From assembly GCF_900105095.1 (NCBI RefSeq), contig NZ_LT629743.1, positions 2,046,001 to 2,110,000 on the forward strand: a stretch of DNA of 64,000 bases. The letters are read 5' to 3'. Source of the DNA: Erythrobacter sp. HL-111. GTDB taxonomy: Bacteria; Pseudomonadota; Alphaproteobacteria; Sphingomonadales; Sphingomonadaceae. This document shows positions 1-8,239 of the stretch, in pieces. Both the position numbers and the translations under genes were made by a program. Each line of letters begins with the position of its first letter. Position 1 is the stretch's first letter. Below the pieces are notes generated by a model that worked only from the letters and a program-made list of their open reading frames with translations, had not been told where the DNA came from and searched no databases.

Positions 1-143
1 TCGATCGGGCGCCCGGCGCGCGCGGCGATCAGGTCGCGGTTCGTGTCGAGCAGCCGGATCACCCCCGCGCCGACCGTGCCGAGCCCGGCGATCGCGATCC
101 TCAGGGGGGCGATGCGGAGCGGATCGGTCTGGCTGTCGGGCAC
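1..143 (-). CDS. hom: Homoserine dehydrogenase, N-terminal fragment (runs off window)
   Basis: Reading the minus strand from a GTG at 143 gives an N-terminus whose residues about 14-28 carry the Rossmann dinucleotide-binding start (AIAGLGTVGAGVIRLL), typical of homoserine dehydrogenase, followed by LDTNRDLIAARAGRPI. The enzyme reduces aspartate semialdehyde to homoserine with NAD(P)H in threonine and methionine synthesis in the cytoplasm. The start is chosen because AGGA lies 8-10 bases upstream; an in-frame TTG at 149 is an alternative. Only about 47 codons are in the window, so the assignment rests on the nucleotide-binding motif and its family-typical continuation. Confidence 0.72.
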   Translation of the reverse strand, partial: MPDSQTDPLRIAPLRIAIAGLGTVGAGVIRLLDTNRDLIAARAGRPI

Positions 144-228
144 GGGCAAGGTTCCTGCTGCGGCTGCGAGGGGTCTTGACGCGCACCTAGCCGCGCCGCG
201 CCTGCCGTCAAGCGGTTGCTGGGCGGCG

Positions 229-1143
229 TCAGCGCGCCTCGGTGACCCTGCGCCCGCATTCGCCGAGCTCCGCCCGGACCAGCGCGTAGTCCTCCTCGGC
301 CAGCGCGCGCGCCGCGGGATCGCGCGCGAGATTGGCGCTGCTCGGCAATTCCGCCGGCAGGGCGCAGGCGAGGCGGTACCATTGCAGCGTGTCCGGCTCG
401 GGCCGGCGGGCGGCGGAATCGATGATCTCGCCCCAGGACACCCCCCACGCCGGCGGCTGCCCCGGCCGGCGCAGCACGCTGATCGAGGCGGGCGAATCGC
501 CGGTCGTCTCGAGGAATATCTGCGTTTCGGATTCGCCCGCGAGATTGCCGCGCACCGACAGCGCATCGGCCACCCCCGTGACCCGCGGCGGGGCGTCGGC
601 GGCGACGAGTTCGCGCAGCACGCCGCGCACGCGCTCCTCCAGCTGCCGGGTCCAGGCGAACTGGCCCGCCTCATCGACGAGCACGATCGTCCCCGGCCTG
701 CCCGCGACCGACTCGGCGAACAGCAGGACCTCGGTTTTGGCGAGTTTCGGCGGCTTGCCCTTCGCATTGGGTTCCACGTCCGCCAGCCAGGCGAGCGATT
801 CGCGCACCCCGCTCCCCCCGCCGAGCAGGGCCTGCGCCTCGCCTTCGAGGTAAAGCCGCACGAATCCGGGCGCGAGGCCGGGCGCGCGTTCGGGCGGGAC
901 CGTGACCTGGTCCCGAATCCGCGCGCGGATGATAAGCTCGCTCGCCTCGGCCAGGGTGACGAGATCGGCGTAGGTCGGACCCTCCTGCGCCGGCGCGGCC
1001 GCGGCCTGTCCCGCTGCGGCACGGTCCTGGGCCAGCGCCGCCCCGCCCGCCGCCGCCAGCGCCAGGCCCAGTGCGGCCGCGCCGCCGCGGAGCCCGCGCA
1101 AAAGCCTGTTTTCATTTGTTAATACGAGGTTAAAGCGCATCAT
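229..1143 (-). CDS. Hypothetical secreted protein with signal peptide
   Basis: A 304-residue protein of unrecognised family. It begins with a basic stretch and a hydrophobic Ala/Leu/Gly run (residues about 20-38, ending ALAQD) that looks like a Sec signal peptide with cleavage after ALA, so it is probably periplasmic. The mature part is mixed charged and hydrophobic, without an obvious catalytic motif, and contains two Cys residues near the C-terminus (YRLACALP and LGECGRR). It lies just upstream of hom on the same strand (85 bases between its stop and the hom start), and is divergent from tonB. Codon use is typical of the GC-rich host, and the plus-strand frames opposite it are shadows. I assign no function. 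Confidence 0.7.
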   Translation of the reverse strand: MMRFNLVLTNENRLLRGLRGGAAALGLALAAAGGAALAQDRAAAGQAAAAPAQEGPTYADLVTLAEASELIIRARIRDQVTVPPERAPGLAPGFVRLYLEGEAQALLGGGSGVRESLAWLADVEPNAKGKPPKLAKTEVLLFAESVAGRPGTIVLVDEAGQFAWTRQLEERVRGVLRELVAADAPPRVTGVADALSVRGNLAGESETQIFLETTGDSPASISVLRRPGQPPAWGVSWGEIIDSAARRPEPDTLQWYRLACALPAELPSSANLARDPAARALAEEDYALVRAELGECGRRVTEAR

Positions 1144-1191
1144 GATGTGTCCTCTCGGCGGCTCGCACGGGGCCGCTCAACGGGCTCCCCC

Positions 1192-1225
1192 TTCACGGCA
1201 TCCTTATCAGGATCGTGGCCGTGAA
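1192..1225. promoter_or_regulatory. Interrupted palindrome in the tonB upstream region
   Basis: TTCACGGC at 1192-1199 is exactly complementary to GCCGTGAA at 1218-1225, and inside these arms ATCC and GGAT can also pair. It lies in the 386-base gap (1144-1529) between the divergent secreted-protein gene and tonB. It could be an operator or a stem-loop; no T-run follows, so it is not a classical terminator. I see no convincing Fur box, no gene and no clear -35/-10 pair elsewhere in the gap. Confidence 0.35.
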
Positions 1226-1529
1226 TCCGCCCTGAACCGATAAAGCGTTTGATCCCCTAGGGACCAGTCGTTAAAGCCCGCAAGGCCTGCGCCGGGGTTG
1301 GGGACCAAAGCCGGGGCAGCAAACGTGTCGTGCACGAAAACCGCAGGCGGGAGTATCTGACGGTTCTTGCATGGCCAGCCGGGTCAGGTCTGACTTCGTC
1401 AGCGGGGCAAGCCGCTCCCGGCATGGGAGGACCTATATTTGGGATTTCGCGCCTCGGCCTGCTTTACCGGGGGGGCGAACGAGTGTGTCGGCAATCTGTC
1501 GGCAGTAGTGATGGAGAGAAAGCGACTGG

Positions 1530-2195
1530 ATGGCTTACGCTGACCAACAGATGAGTGGAAACAAGGCTGTTTCCATTGTTATCGTCGCGCTTATCCATGT
1601 GGCGGTCGGTTACCTGCTGATCTCTGGTCTCGCCATTTCGGCGGCCAAGAAGATCATCGAGCGGGTCGATACGTTCAACGTGGAAGAGCCGCCGCCCCCG
1701 CCGGAGGAGCCGGACGAACCGCCGCCCGAGGAGCCGCAGCAGGAAACCGCGCCGCCTCCGCCGGTCGCGCCGCCGCCGCCGATCAACATCGCGCCGCAGC
1801 CGCCGCAGATCCGCACGCAGCGGGAAATTCCCCCGCCGTCGCCGCCGGCACTGACTCTGCCGCCGCCCGCACCCGCGGCGCCGCCGGCGCCGCCTTCGCA
1901 GGCTCGCGGCGTGCAGCCCCGCAACCAGAGCCGCTGGGTGCGCCGGATCATCGAGGACTATCCTTCGCGCGCCCTGCGCCAGGAGGAAGAAGGCACCGTC
2001 GGCGTTCGCGTCACGGTCGGCGCCAACGGGCGGGTCTCCGCCTGTTCGGTGACCGCCTCGAGCGGCTCGAGCATTCTCGACGATGCCGCCTGCCGTTCGC
2101 TCCAGCGCTATGCCCGGTTCGAACCGGCGCTGAACGATGCGGGCGATCCGACAACCGGCAGCTGGGCCACCCGGATCACCTATCAGATCAGGTAG
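1530..2195 (+). CDS. tonB: Energy transducer TonB
   Basis: TonB couples the inner-membrane proton gradient, via ExbB/ExbD, to TonB-dependent outer-membrane receptors. The 221-residue protein has the expected architecture: a short cytoplasmic start, one membrane anchor at residues about 13-33, a long Pro/Glu-rich periplasmic spacer (about 50-128) and a C-terminal TonB domain (about 137-221) containing the YPSRALRQEEEGTV segment and GSSGSSILDDAACRS-like core. The start at 1530 is preceded by GGAGAG; an internal ATG at 1551 would still leave the anchor intact. It heads a four-gene operon with exbB and two exbD genes. Family and role are confident; receptor partners are not visible here. Confidence 0.93.
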   Translation: MAYADQQMSGNKAVSIVIVALIHVAVGYLLISGLAISAAKKIIERVDTFNVEEPPPPPEEPDEPPPEEPQQETAPPPPVAPPPPINIAPQPPQIRTQREIPPPSPPALTLPPPAPAAPPAPPSQARGVQPRNQSRWVRRIIEDYPSRALRQEEEGTVGVRVTVGANGRVSACSVTASSGSSILDDAACRSLQRYARFEPALNDAGDPTTGSWATRITYQIR

Positions 2196-2271
2196 TAACG
2201 CGTGAGGGGAGCGAGGGCCCGCCCGGCCCGAGCGACCATTCGGGACACTTTTTTCAAGAGGACTTTTCGCA

Positions 2272-3075
2272 ATGAACCTTTACATTCTCGCGGCCGCAGC
2301 CGCCGAAGCGCCGAAAAACGAATTCGGCTTCATGAAAGCGATGGAAGAGGGCGGCCCCGTCGCCTGGTCGATCCTCGCGGTCATGGTCATCATGAGCGTC
2401 GGCTCGTTCTACATCCTGTTCACCAAGCTGTTCGAACAGAACCGGGTGATGAAGCAGTACAAGCAGGTGCAGAGCCAGTTCTGGCGTGCCTCCAGCCTCA
2501 AGGAAGGCGCCGCCAAGCTCGAGAAGAACAGCGCCTGGCGCCAGATCGCCGACGACGCGATCGTCGCGCAGGAGCGCCATTCCAAGATGACCGACAGCCT
2601 CGAGGCGCATGACTACATGCACGGCTCGCTGCAGCGTTCGGAAGACTCGATCAATTCGAGCCTCGCCGGCGGCCTGCCGTTCCTCGCCTCGGTCGGCGCG
2701 ACCGCGCCGTTCGTCGGCCTGCTCGGCACCGTGATCGGGATCTACCGCGCGCTCATCAACATCGGCATCGCCGGGAGCGCCTCGATCGACAAGGTCGCCG
2801 GCCCGGTCGGCGAAGCGCTGATCATGACCGCGATCGGCCTGCTGGTCGCGGTGCCCGCGGTGCTCGCGTTCAACTGGCTGCAGTCGCGCAACCGCCGCAT
2901 CGCCGAGCTGCTCAACAGCTTCTCGACCGACATCCTCGCCTACATCTCGTCGGACGGCGCGGTGAAGCCCGCCGTGACGGCGGCTCCGGCCAAGACCAGC
3001 GGCGCGAAGCCCGCTGCGAAGAACGCCGGCACCACCGCCACCACCGCGGGCGGCGTGAAGGCCGGCTCGAAGTAA
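2272..3075 (+). CDS. exbB: MotA/TolQ/ExbB proton channel family protein
   Basis: A 267-residue inner-membrane proton-channel subunit that works with ExbD to energise TonB. Three hydrophobic segments are visible: residues about 31-50, 134-157 and 182-200. The second and third form the conserved MotA/TolQ/ExbB domain, with GATAPFVGLLGTVIGIY and the GEALIMTAIGLLVAVPAV motif. The C-terminal tail (about 223-267) is Ala/Lys-rich, low complexity and probably unstructured. It lies 76 bases after tonB and is followed 172 bases later by exbD. Length and motifs are standard for Sphingomonad ExbB. Confidence 0.94.
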   Translation: MNLYILAAAAAEAPKNEFGFMKAMEEGGPVAWSILAVMVIMSVGSFYILFTKLFEQNRVMKQYKQVQSQFWRASSLKEGAAKLEKNSAWRQIADDAIVAQERHSKMTDSLEAHDYMHGSLQRSEDSINSSLAGGLPFLASVGATAPFVGLLGTVIGIYRALINIGIAGSASIDKVAGPVGEALIMTAIGLLVAVPAVLAFNWLQSRNRRIAELLNSFSTDILAYISSDGAVKPAVTAAPAKTSGAKPAAKNAGTTATTAGGVKAGSK

Positions 3076-3247
3076 GCGCCATTTACCGAAGCGGGCGGGG
3101 AGCGGCGCTCCCCGTCCGCCCGGTAAACCGGCCGGAGCGGGGGTTTTCCCCACCCCCGGCCAGACAGGTCAGGCCGAACGGCGCGAGAGGGCCGGGAAGC
3201 CATCAAGCGGCCCGTCGCAAGACCATTCTCAAGGGTAGGAATTCACA

Positions 3248-3775
3248 ATGGCGATTTCGATGGGAGGCGGGGAAACCCCGATGTCCGACATCAACACCAC
3301 GCCGCTGGTGGACGTGATGCTGGTGCTCCTGATCATCTTCCTCATCGCGGTCCCGGTGGCGATCCAGACGATCGAGAAGCTGGAGATCCCGATCTTCGAG
3401 GCGACCGAATCGAAGGACAAGGTGGAAAACCTGCTGCTCACCGTCAGCACCACCGACCAGGCCGGCCGCAGCGCGGGCGAGCCGGGCTTCGCAGGCGCAT
3501 CGCGCACGGGCGATTGCCGGGTCTATTTCAACAACATCACCCCCGTCTCTTCGGAAGAGCTCTACGACCGGGCCTTCAACCGGCTGGACCGGATCGTCAC
3601 CCGCGCGGGCGGTCCGGAAGCGGTCATGCAGGATCCCGACGCGATCCCGCAGGTCCACATCCGCGGCGACGTCAACGCCCCGTGGCGCTGCGTGGCGGGG
3701 ACGATCTACAACGTGCAGGCGGCGGGCTACCCGACCGTGGGCTTCATCTCGAACCCGGTCGATCCGGCCGGCTGA
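3248..3775 (+). CDS. exbD: Biopolymer transporter ExbD (first copy)
   Basis: A 175-residue ExbD/TolR protein. A short cytoplasmic N-terminus leads into one membrane helix (about 22-40) that starts with the conserved Asp22 in PLVDVMLVLLI, the residue thought to carry the proton. The periplasmic part is longer than in the second copy: an inserted Gly/Ala-rich stretch with a Cys (about 80-95, GDCRVYFNN) and a second Cys in APWRCVAGT, so a disulphide is possible. This is known in Sphingomonad ExbD pairs. It is the third gene of the tonB operon, with TAGGAA upstream of the ATG. Confidence 0.92.
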   Translation: MAISMGGGETPMSDINTTPLVDVMLVLLIIFLIAVPVAIQTIEKLEIPIFEATESKDKVENLLLTVSTTDQAGRSAGEPGFAGASRTGDCRVYFNNITPVSSEELYDRAFNRLDRIVTRAGGPEAVMQDPDAIPQVHIRGDVNAPWRCVAGTIYNVQAAGYPTVGFISNPVDPAG

Positions 3776-3810
3776 TCGCCGCCCGAACGCGCATCAAGGA
3801 GTAAACTGAC

Positions 3811-4269
3811 ATGGGTATGACCGGAGGCCAGCTCGACGGCGAACCGATGCTCGACATGAACATGACGCCGCTGATCGACGTGCTGCTCGTTCTGCTGATC
3901 ATGTTCATCATCACCATCCCGATCGCCACGCACTCGGTCGACATCGACCTGCCGCAGGGCGATCCGCCGCCGAGCGAGCTCGACATCGACCCGGTGAAGA
4001 ACAAGCTGGTGCTGAACCAGCAGGACCAGATCCTGTGGAACGGCACGCCGATCACCCAGGGCGAGCTGGTGACGACGCTGCAGGAGACGACCGGCATAGA
4101 CCCCGAGCCCGAACTCCAGTTCGAGCCCGAGGCGCTGGCGAGCTACGAGATCTCGGCCCAGGTGCTGCGGATCATCAAGCAGTCGGGCGTGACCAAGTTC
4201 GGCTTCGTCGGCAACGAGAAGTACCGCAGCTTCGGCACCGGCGGCCCCGCCGCGGGCGGCCAGCAGTAA
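3811..4269 (+). CDS. exbD: Biopolymer transporter ExbD (second copy)
   Basis: A 152-residue ExbD paralogue 35 bases after the first copy and the last gene of the tonB operon. The N-terminal motif LDMNMTPLIDVLLVLLIMF places the conserved membrane Asp at residue 23, followed by a single helix (about 23-40) and a compact periplasmic domain ending in a Gly/Ala tail. It lacks the Cys-containing insert of its neighbour, so the two copies are diverged and probably form a hetero-oligomer with ExbB. A strong terminator follows 25 bases after the stop. Confidence 0.93.
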   Translation: MGMTGGQLDGEPMLDMNMTPLIDVLLVLLIMFIITIPIATHSVDIDLPQGDPPPSELDIDPVKNKLVLNQQDQILWNGTPITQGELVTTLQETTGIDPEPELQFEPEALASYEISAQVLRIIKQSGVTKFGFVGNEKYRSFGTGGPAAGGQQ

Positions 4270-4294
4270 CGTTGCGATCATAAGCGAAAGTCCA

Positions 4295-4328
4295 AGGGGG
4301 CGGCATCCGAGAGGGTGTCGCCCCTTTT
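4295..4328 (+). terminator. Rho-independent terminator of the tonB operon
   Basis: A GC-rich stem (GGGGCGGCATCC against GGGTGTCGCCCC, with G-T wobbles in the inner part) closes a GAGA loop and runs into TTTT. It lies 25 bases after the last exbD stop and just before the convergent helicase gene, where it would end transcription of the tonB operon. Confidence 0.85.
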
Positions 4329-4338
4329 CGTTGGGGCG

Positions 4339-6849
4339 TCACTCAACCTCCTCGCGCTCCGGCCCCTCGCGCCTGCCTTCCCCGGGCGCGATCCGCATCG
4401 CTTCGGCGACCAGCGCCTCGGCCTCGATCAGCAATTCGTCGTCGACCGCACCCTGCGGCACGGCCTCGCGCCCGATCATCGTCATTACCGGCACGGCGAG
4501 CGGGCTGACGCGGTCGAGTTCGACATGGACCAGTTCACGCTCCGACCGCTCCAGCAGGTCCGCCAATCGCCCCACGTCGGTCATCCGCGCCCGCGCATCG
4601 GCCCATGCCGCCTCCAGCAGCACGTGGTCCGGCTCGTATTTCCGCAGAACGTCGTAGATGAGATCGGTCGAAAAGGTCACCTGCTTGCCGGTCTTCTTAC
4701 GCCCGGGATGCTGCCGCTCGACGAGGCCCGAGATCACCGCCACTTCGCGAAAGGCGCGGCGCAGCAGGTGGCTTTCGGTCACCCACTGGGTGAATTCGTG
4801 CGTGAGGATATCGGGCGAAAGAAGGGGCGCGGGATCCCTGACCGGCTTCAGCCCCCACACGGCGAGGCAGTAATCATTCGCGACGAAGCCCCCCGGCAAC
4901 AGGCCCCGATCCTCCATCCGCCGCGTGATCAGCATCCCCAGGCTCTGGTTCGCGTTCCAGCCTTCGAAGGTGTAATAGGCGCTGTAATGCTTGCCCGCGT
5001 GGGGGAAGCTTTCGACCAGCAATTCGCCCGGCGCCGGAAGCCGGCTGCGATAATCCTGCATCTCGAGCCATTCGCGCACGTCGTCGGGAAAGCGGCTCCA
5101 CCCCGCGCGGTCGGTCAGCATGGCCTGCACCCGCTCCGCCAGGTGGGTGGTGAGCGGCAGGCGCAGCCCGCCATAGGAGGGGATGGTGGCGCTCTTCTTC
5201 GCCGCGCGCACGATCACATCCATGTCCTTCACGCTTTCGACCTCGAGGCTCATCCCGGCGAAGAAGAAGGTGTCCCCGGCGGCAAGTTGCGCGGCAAAGC
5301 GTTCCTCGACCTTGCCGAGGCTGCGCCCGTTGCGGAAGCGCACGGTGAGCATCTCGGAATCGACGATGATCCCGGCGTTCATCCGGTGGCGCTGGGCCTG
5401 CTGCGCGTGGGCGAGCCGCCACGTGCCGTCCCTGCCGCGCACGATGCGCTTGAACCTGTCATAGGCCTTGAGCGCGTAGCCCCCGCTTTCGACGAAGGAG
5501 AGGACGCGCGCGAATTCCTCCCGGCCGAGCCAGGCATAGGCCAGCGAGGTGCGGATTTCGGCGAGCAATGCGTCCTCGTGGAACGGCCCCGCGCAGGCGC
5601 AGGCCATGACGTGCTGGGCGAGCACGTCGAGCCCGCCCGGGCGGAACTCCTCGCCGTCGCGCTGGCCTTCGTCCACGGCGTCCTTCGCCGCCATCGCCTC
5701 GAGGAATTCGAAGCGGTTGCCCGGCACCAGCACCGCCCGGCTCCGCGTGTCGAGCCGGTGGCCCGCCCGCCCGATCCGCTGGAGCAGGCGCGAGGAACCC
5801 TTGGGCGCGCCCATCTGCACCACGAGGTCGATATCGCCCCAGTCGACGCCGAGATCGAGGCTGGCCGTGCACACCAGCGCGCGCAATTCCCCCGCCGCCA
5901 TCGCGTCCTCGACCCGGCGGCGCGCTTCCTTGGACAGGCTGCCGTGGTGGACGCCGATGGGCAGGTGATCCTCGTTCGCCTCCCACAGGCATTGAAAGAT
6001 GAACTCGGCGAGGAAGCGCGTGTTGGTGAAGACGAGCGTGGTGCGGTTCGCCTTGATCGCCTCGTAGAGCTGGCCCACCGCCCAGCGCCCGGCATGGCCG
6101 CCCCAGGGCACGCGCTCCTCGATCGGCAGCAGGATCTCGACATCGGGCTCGGCGCCCTTTTCGCCCAGCACGAGATCGGCGGCGCGGATCTCGCCCGTCC
6201 CGTCGTCGGCCTGGGGCGCGAGCCATTCGCGAAAGGCGAGCGGGTTCGCCAGCGTCGCCGACAGCGCGGCGCGCCTCGCCCCGGGGGCGATCCCGTGGAG
6301 CCGCGCGAGGGCGAGCGCAAGCAGGTCGCCGCGCTTGCCGGTGGCGAAGGCGTGGATCTCGTCGATGACGATCCGCTGCAAGCCTTCGAACAGGTCGAGG
6401 CTTTCGGGGTAGGACAGCAGCAGCGACAGGCTCTCGGGCGTCGTCAGCAGGACGTGCGGCGGCGCTTGGCGCTGGCGCTTCTTGGCATCGGAGGAGGTGT
6501 CGCCCGAACGCGTCTCGACCCGCAAGGGCAGGCCCATTTCCTCGACCGGGATCAGAAGGTTGCGCTTCACGTCATGGGCCAGCGCCTTCAGCGGCGAGAC
6601 ATAGAGCGTGTGCAGGCCGCCGGGTGGCGCCTTGCCCGCGAGCGCGGAGGGGGCGAAATCGCACAGGGTCGGCAGGAACCCGGCGAGCGTCTTGCCCGCC
6701 CCCGTATCGGCAACGAGCAGCGCGTCGCGCCCCGCGCGGGCCTTTTCCAGCATTTCGAGCTGGTGGCGCCGGATGCGCCAGCCGCGGCCCGCGAACCAGT
6801 CCGCGATCTCGCCCGGCACGGCGGCGGGAACGGCGGGCTCGGCATTCAT
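4339..6849 (-). CDS. Ligase-associated DNA damage response DEXH box helicase
   Basis: An 836-residue superfamily 2 helicase of the Lhr-like group usually found beside an ATP-dependent DNA ligase and an exonuclease in DNA repair loci. Visible motifs are Walker A ADTGAGKT (about 47-54), motif II DEIH (163-166), SATLANP (motif III), an HHGSLSKEARR segment, and QRIGRAGHR (motif VI). A long C-terminal Lhr-type region follows. The ATG at 6849 is preferred over a TTG at 6879 because MNAEP matches the usual N-terminus and GAAGG lies upstream. No ligase or exonuclease partner is adjacent, so it may act from another locus. The long plus-strand frame opposite is a shadow. Confidence 0.9.
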   Translation of the reverse strand: MNAEPAVPAAVPGEIADWFAGRGWRIRRHQLEMLEKARAGRDALLVADTGAGKTLAGFLPTLCDFAPSALAGKAPPGGLHTLYVSPLKALAHDVKRNLLIPVEEMGLPLRVETRSGDTSSDAKKRQRQAPPHVLLTTPESLSLLLSYPESLDLFEGLQRIVIDEIHAFATGKRGDLLALALARLHGIAPGARRAALSATLANPLAFREWLAPQADDGTGEIRAADLVLGEKGAEPDVEILLPIEERVPWGGHAGRWAVGQLYEAIKANRTTLVFTNTRFLAEFIFQCLWEANEDHLPIGVHHGSLSKEARRRVEDAMAAGELRALVCTASLDLGVDWGDIDLVVQMGAPKGSSRLLQRIGRAGHRLDTRSRAVLVPGNRFEFLEAMAAKDAVDEGQRDGEEFRPGGLDVLAQHVMACACAGPFHEDALLAEIRTSLAYAWLGREEFARVLSFVESGGYALKAYDRFKRIVRGRDGTWRLAHAQQAQRHRMNAGIIVDSEMLTVRFRNGRSLGKVEERFAAQLAAGDTFFFAGMSLEVESVKDMDVIVRAAKKSATIPSYGGLRLPLTTHLAERVQAMLTDRAGWSRFPDDVREWLEMQDYRSRLPAPGELLVESFPHAGKHYSAYYTFEGWNANQSLGMLITRRMEDRGLLPGGFVANDYCLAVWGLKPVRDPAPLLSPDILTHEFTQWVTESHLLRRAFREVAVISGLVERQHPGRKKTGKQVTFSTDLIYDVLRKYEPDHVLLEAAWADARARMTDVGRLADLLERSERELVHVELDRVSPLAVPVMTMIGREAVPQGAVDDELLIEAEALVAEAMRIAPGEGRREGPEREEVE

Positions 6850-7156
6850 CGCGGCGCGCCTTCGCGAAAGGCCTCGCAAGGCCGGGCCGCGACGCGCGCG
6901 CCGGCGTCAAGCACGCGAATCCCGCCGCTGTCGCACGCAATGCACCGCCTGTCCCGATCACCATTTTCCAACATATGTTACCGTCTTTCGACTTTCGCCC
7001 AGCCGCGTCGCGAAAGCGCCGGATCGTGGACCTTGCCGCTGCCGCCGTGCGTTTTTCCAATGTCTTCGCGGCTCCGAATCCGCGAAGACGCACCCGGCGG
7101 GGATGCTGCCCGTCCGGCCGGGGGCTCCGCAAGGGCAGCCTTGGAGGAGATTCATC
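6850..7156. other. Divergent intergenic region, no gene seen
   Basis: About 307 bases between the divergent helicase and BON-protein genes. It must hold both promoters, but no consensus pair stands out. The only clear signal is the GGAGGAG ribosome-binding site at 7143-7149 for the downstream gene. Confidence 0.5.
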
Positions 7157-8083
7157 ATGGCCGATCAATACAACGACCAGCCGCGCCATCGGCACCGCGA
7201 CACGCAGCACGACCAGTTCGAAGCCCGCGACGACGGCCAGTATGGCGAAGGCAGCGACCACTACGGCTCGCGCGAGCGCGGCTATGGCCGCTTCGTGGAT
7301 CCCTACGAAGGCGACCTCGGCCGCAGCCGCTACGACCGCGACGATGTTCGCAGCTATCCGCAGGACCGCGACCGGCTGCGGGCGCGCACCGACGACGATG
7401 CCCGCTGGGGCACGATGGAGGGCCGCGAATGGGGCGCTGAACGCCATAACCGCGTCGGCGGCGGCCGCTCGGGCCGTCGCAACCCGGACCCCGTCCCTCC
7501 GATGCAGGGCCGCGGGCGCGCGCGCGGCTACGACGATTACGGCGGCTCCGACTACCACGACGATTACGACCCGCGCGGCTACACCTGGCGCACCTACCAT
7601 GATGATTACGACGATCGCGGCTACGGCGGGCGCGGCTATGGGGGCGGGCGCGGCTACGGCGGCGAACGCTACCGCGAGCGCGAGCGCGACCGCGGCTTCG
7701 TCGACAAGGCCGGCGACGAGGTGTCGAGCTGGTTCGGCGATGACGATGCCGAACGCCGCCGCCGGTGGGACAAGCGCGAGGACCATCGCGGGAGAGGCCC
7801 GGCCAATTACTCGCGCTCGAACGAGCGGCTGCTGGAGGATGCCTGCGAGCGTCTCACCCACGACCCGCGGATCGACGCGCGCCAGATCAGCGTCACCGCC
7901 AAGGACAACGAGATCACGCTCGACGGCCACGTCTGGAGCCGTTCGGAAAAGCGCGAGGCGGAGGACTGCGTCGGGGAAATCTCGGGCGTGAAGCACGTCC
8001 AGAACAATCTGCGCATCGCCGAGAGCGACGAGGACATGCAGAACGACAACCGCAACACCAGGACCGCGACCGACCGCAAGTAA
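7157..8083 (+). CDS. BON domain-containing protein with low-complexity hydrophilic N-terminus
   Basis: A 308-residue very hydrophilic protein. Residues about 1-190 are rich in Arg, Asp, Gly and Tyr, with repeated RGYGG-like units (about 150-178) and no membrane segment. A short SWFGDDDAERRRRWD motif follows, and the C-terminal 75 residues form a BON domain (LLEDACERLTHDPRID to VKHVQNNL), a fold that binds membranes or hydrophobic ligands in osmotic and envelope stress proteins. The start at 7157 is fixed by GGAGGAG eight bases upstream; the open frame runs further back but without a ribosome-binding site. Similar proteins in Sphingomonadales are stress-related; the role here is inference. A hairpin follows the stop. 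Confidence 0.82.
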   Translation: MADQYNDQPRHRHRDTQHDQFEARDDGQYGEGSDHYGSRERGYGRFVDPYEGDLGRSRYDRDDVRSYPQDRDRLRARTDDDARWGTMEGREWGAERHNRVGGGRSGRRNPDPVPPMQGRGRARGYDDYGGSDYHDDYDPRGYTWRTYHDDYDDRGYGGRGYGGGRGYGGERYRERERDRGFVDKAGDEVSSWFGDDDAERRRRWDKREDHRGRGPANYSRSNERLLEDACERLTHDPRIDARQISVTAKDNEITLDGHVWSRSEKREAEDCVGEISGVKHVQNNLRIAESDEDMQNDNRNTRTATDRK

Positions 8084-8100
8084 GGCGGGCCGGCTATCCG

Positions 8101-8133
8101 GGAAGGGCTCCGTCCGCGCGGCGGGGCCCTTCC
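8101..8133 (+). terminator. Hairpin after BON gene, possible terminator
   Basis: GGAAGGGC (8101-8108) is exactly complementary to GCCCTTCC (8126-8133) and sits 17 bases after the BON-protein stop. No T-run follows, so it may be a weak or factor-assisted terminator, perhaps shared with the convergent phosphomutase gene. Confidence 0.45.
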
Positions 8134-8239
8134 TGTATCGCGGCCCGGCCGGCTTGGGCGCGGTGGGTTTCGGCGGCGTCCGCTTGCGACGCGCGGACCG
8201 CTGCCTTCATCATCCGCGCCTTGGCCGCTCCCTCCAAGC

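Noticed and set aside
4315..7440. A 1,041-residue plus-strand open frame opposite the helicase gene
   Set aside because: It is Arg/Gly/Pro-rich with no domain and mirrors the helicase codons; the minus strand encodes a complete helicase with all motifs.
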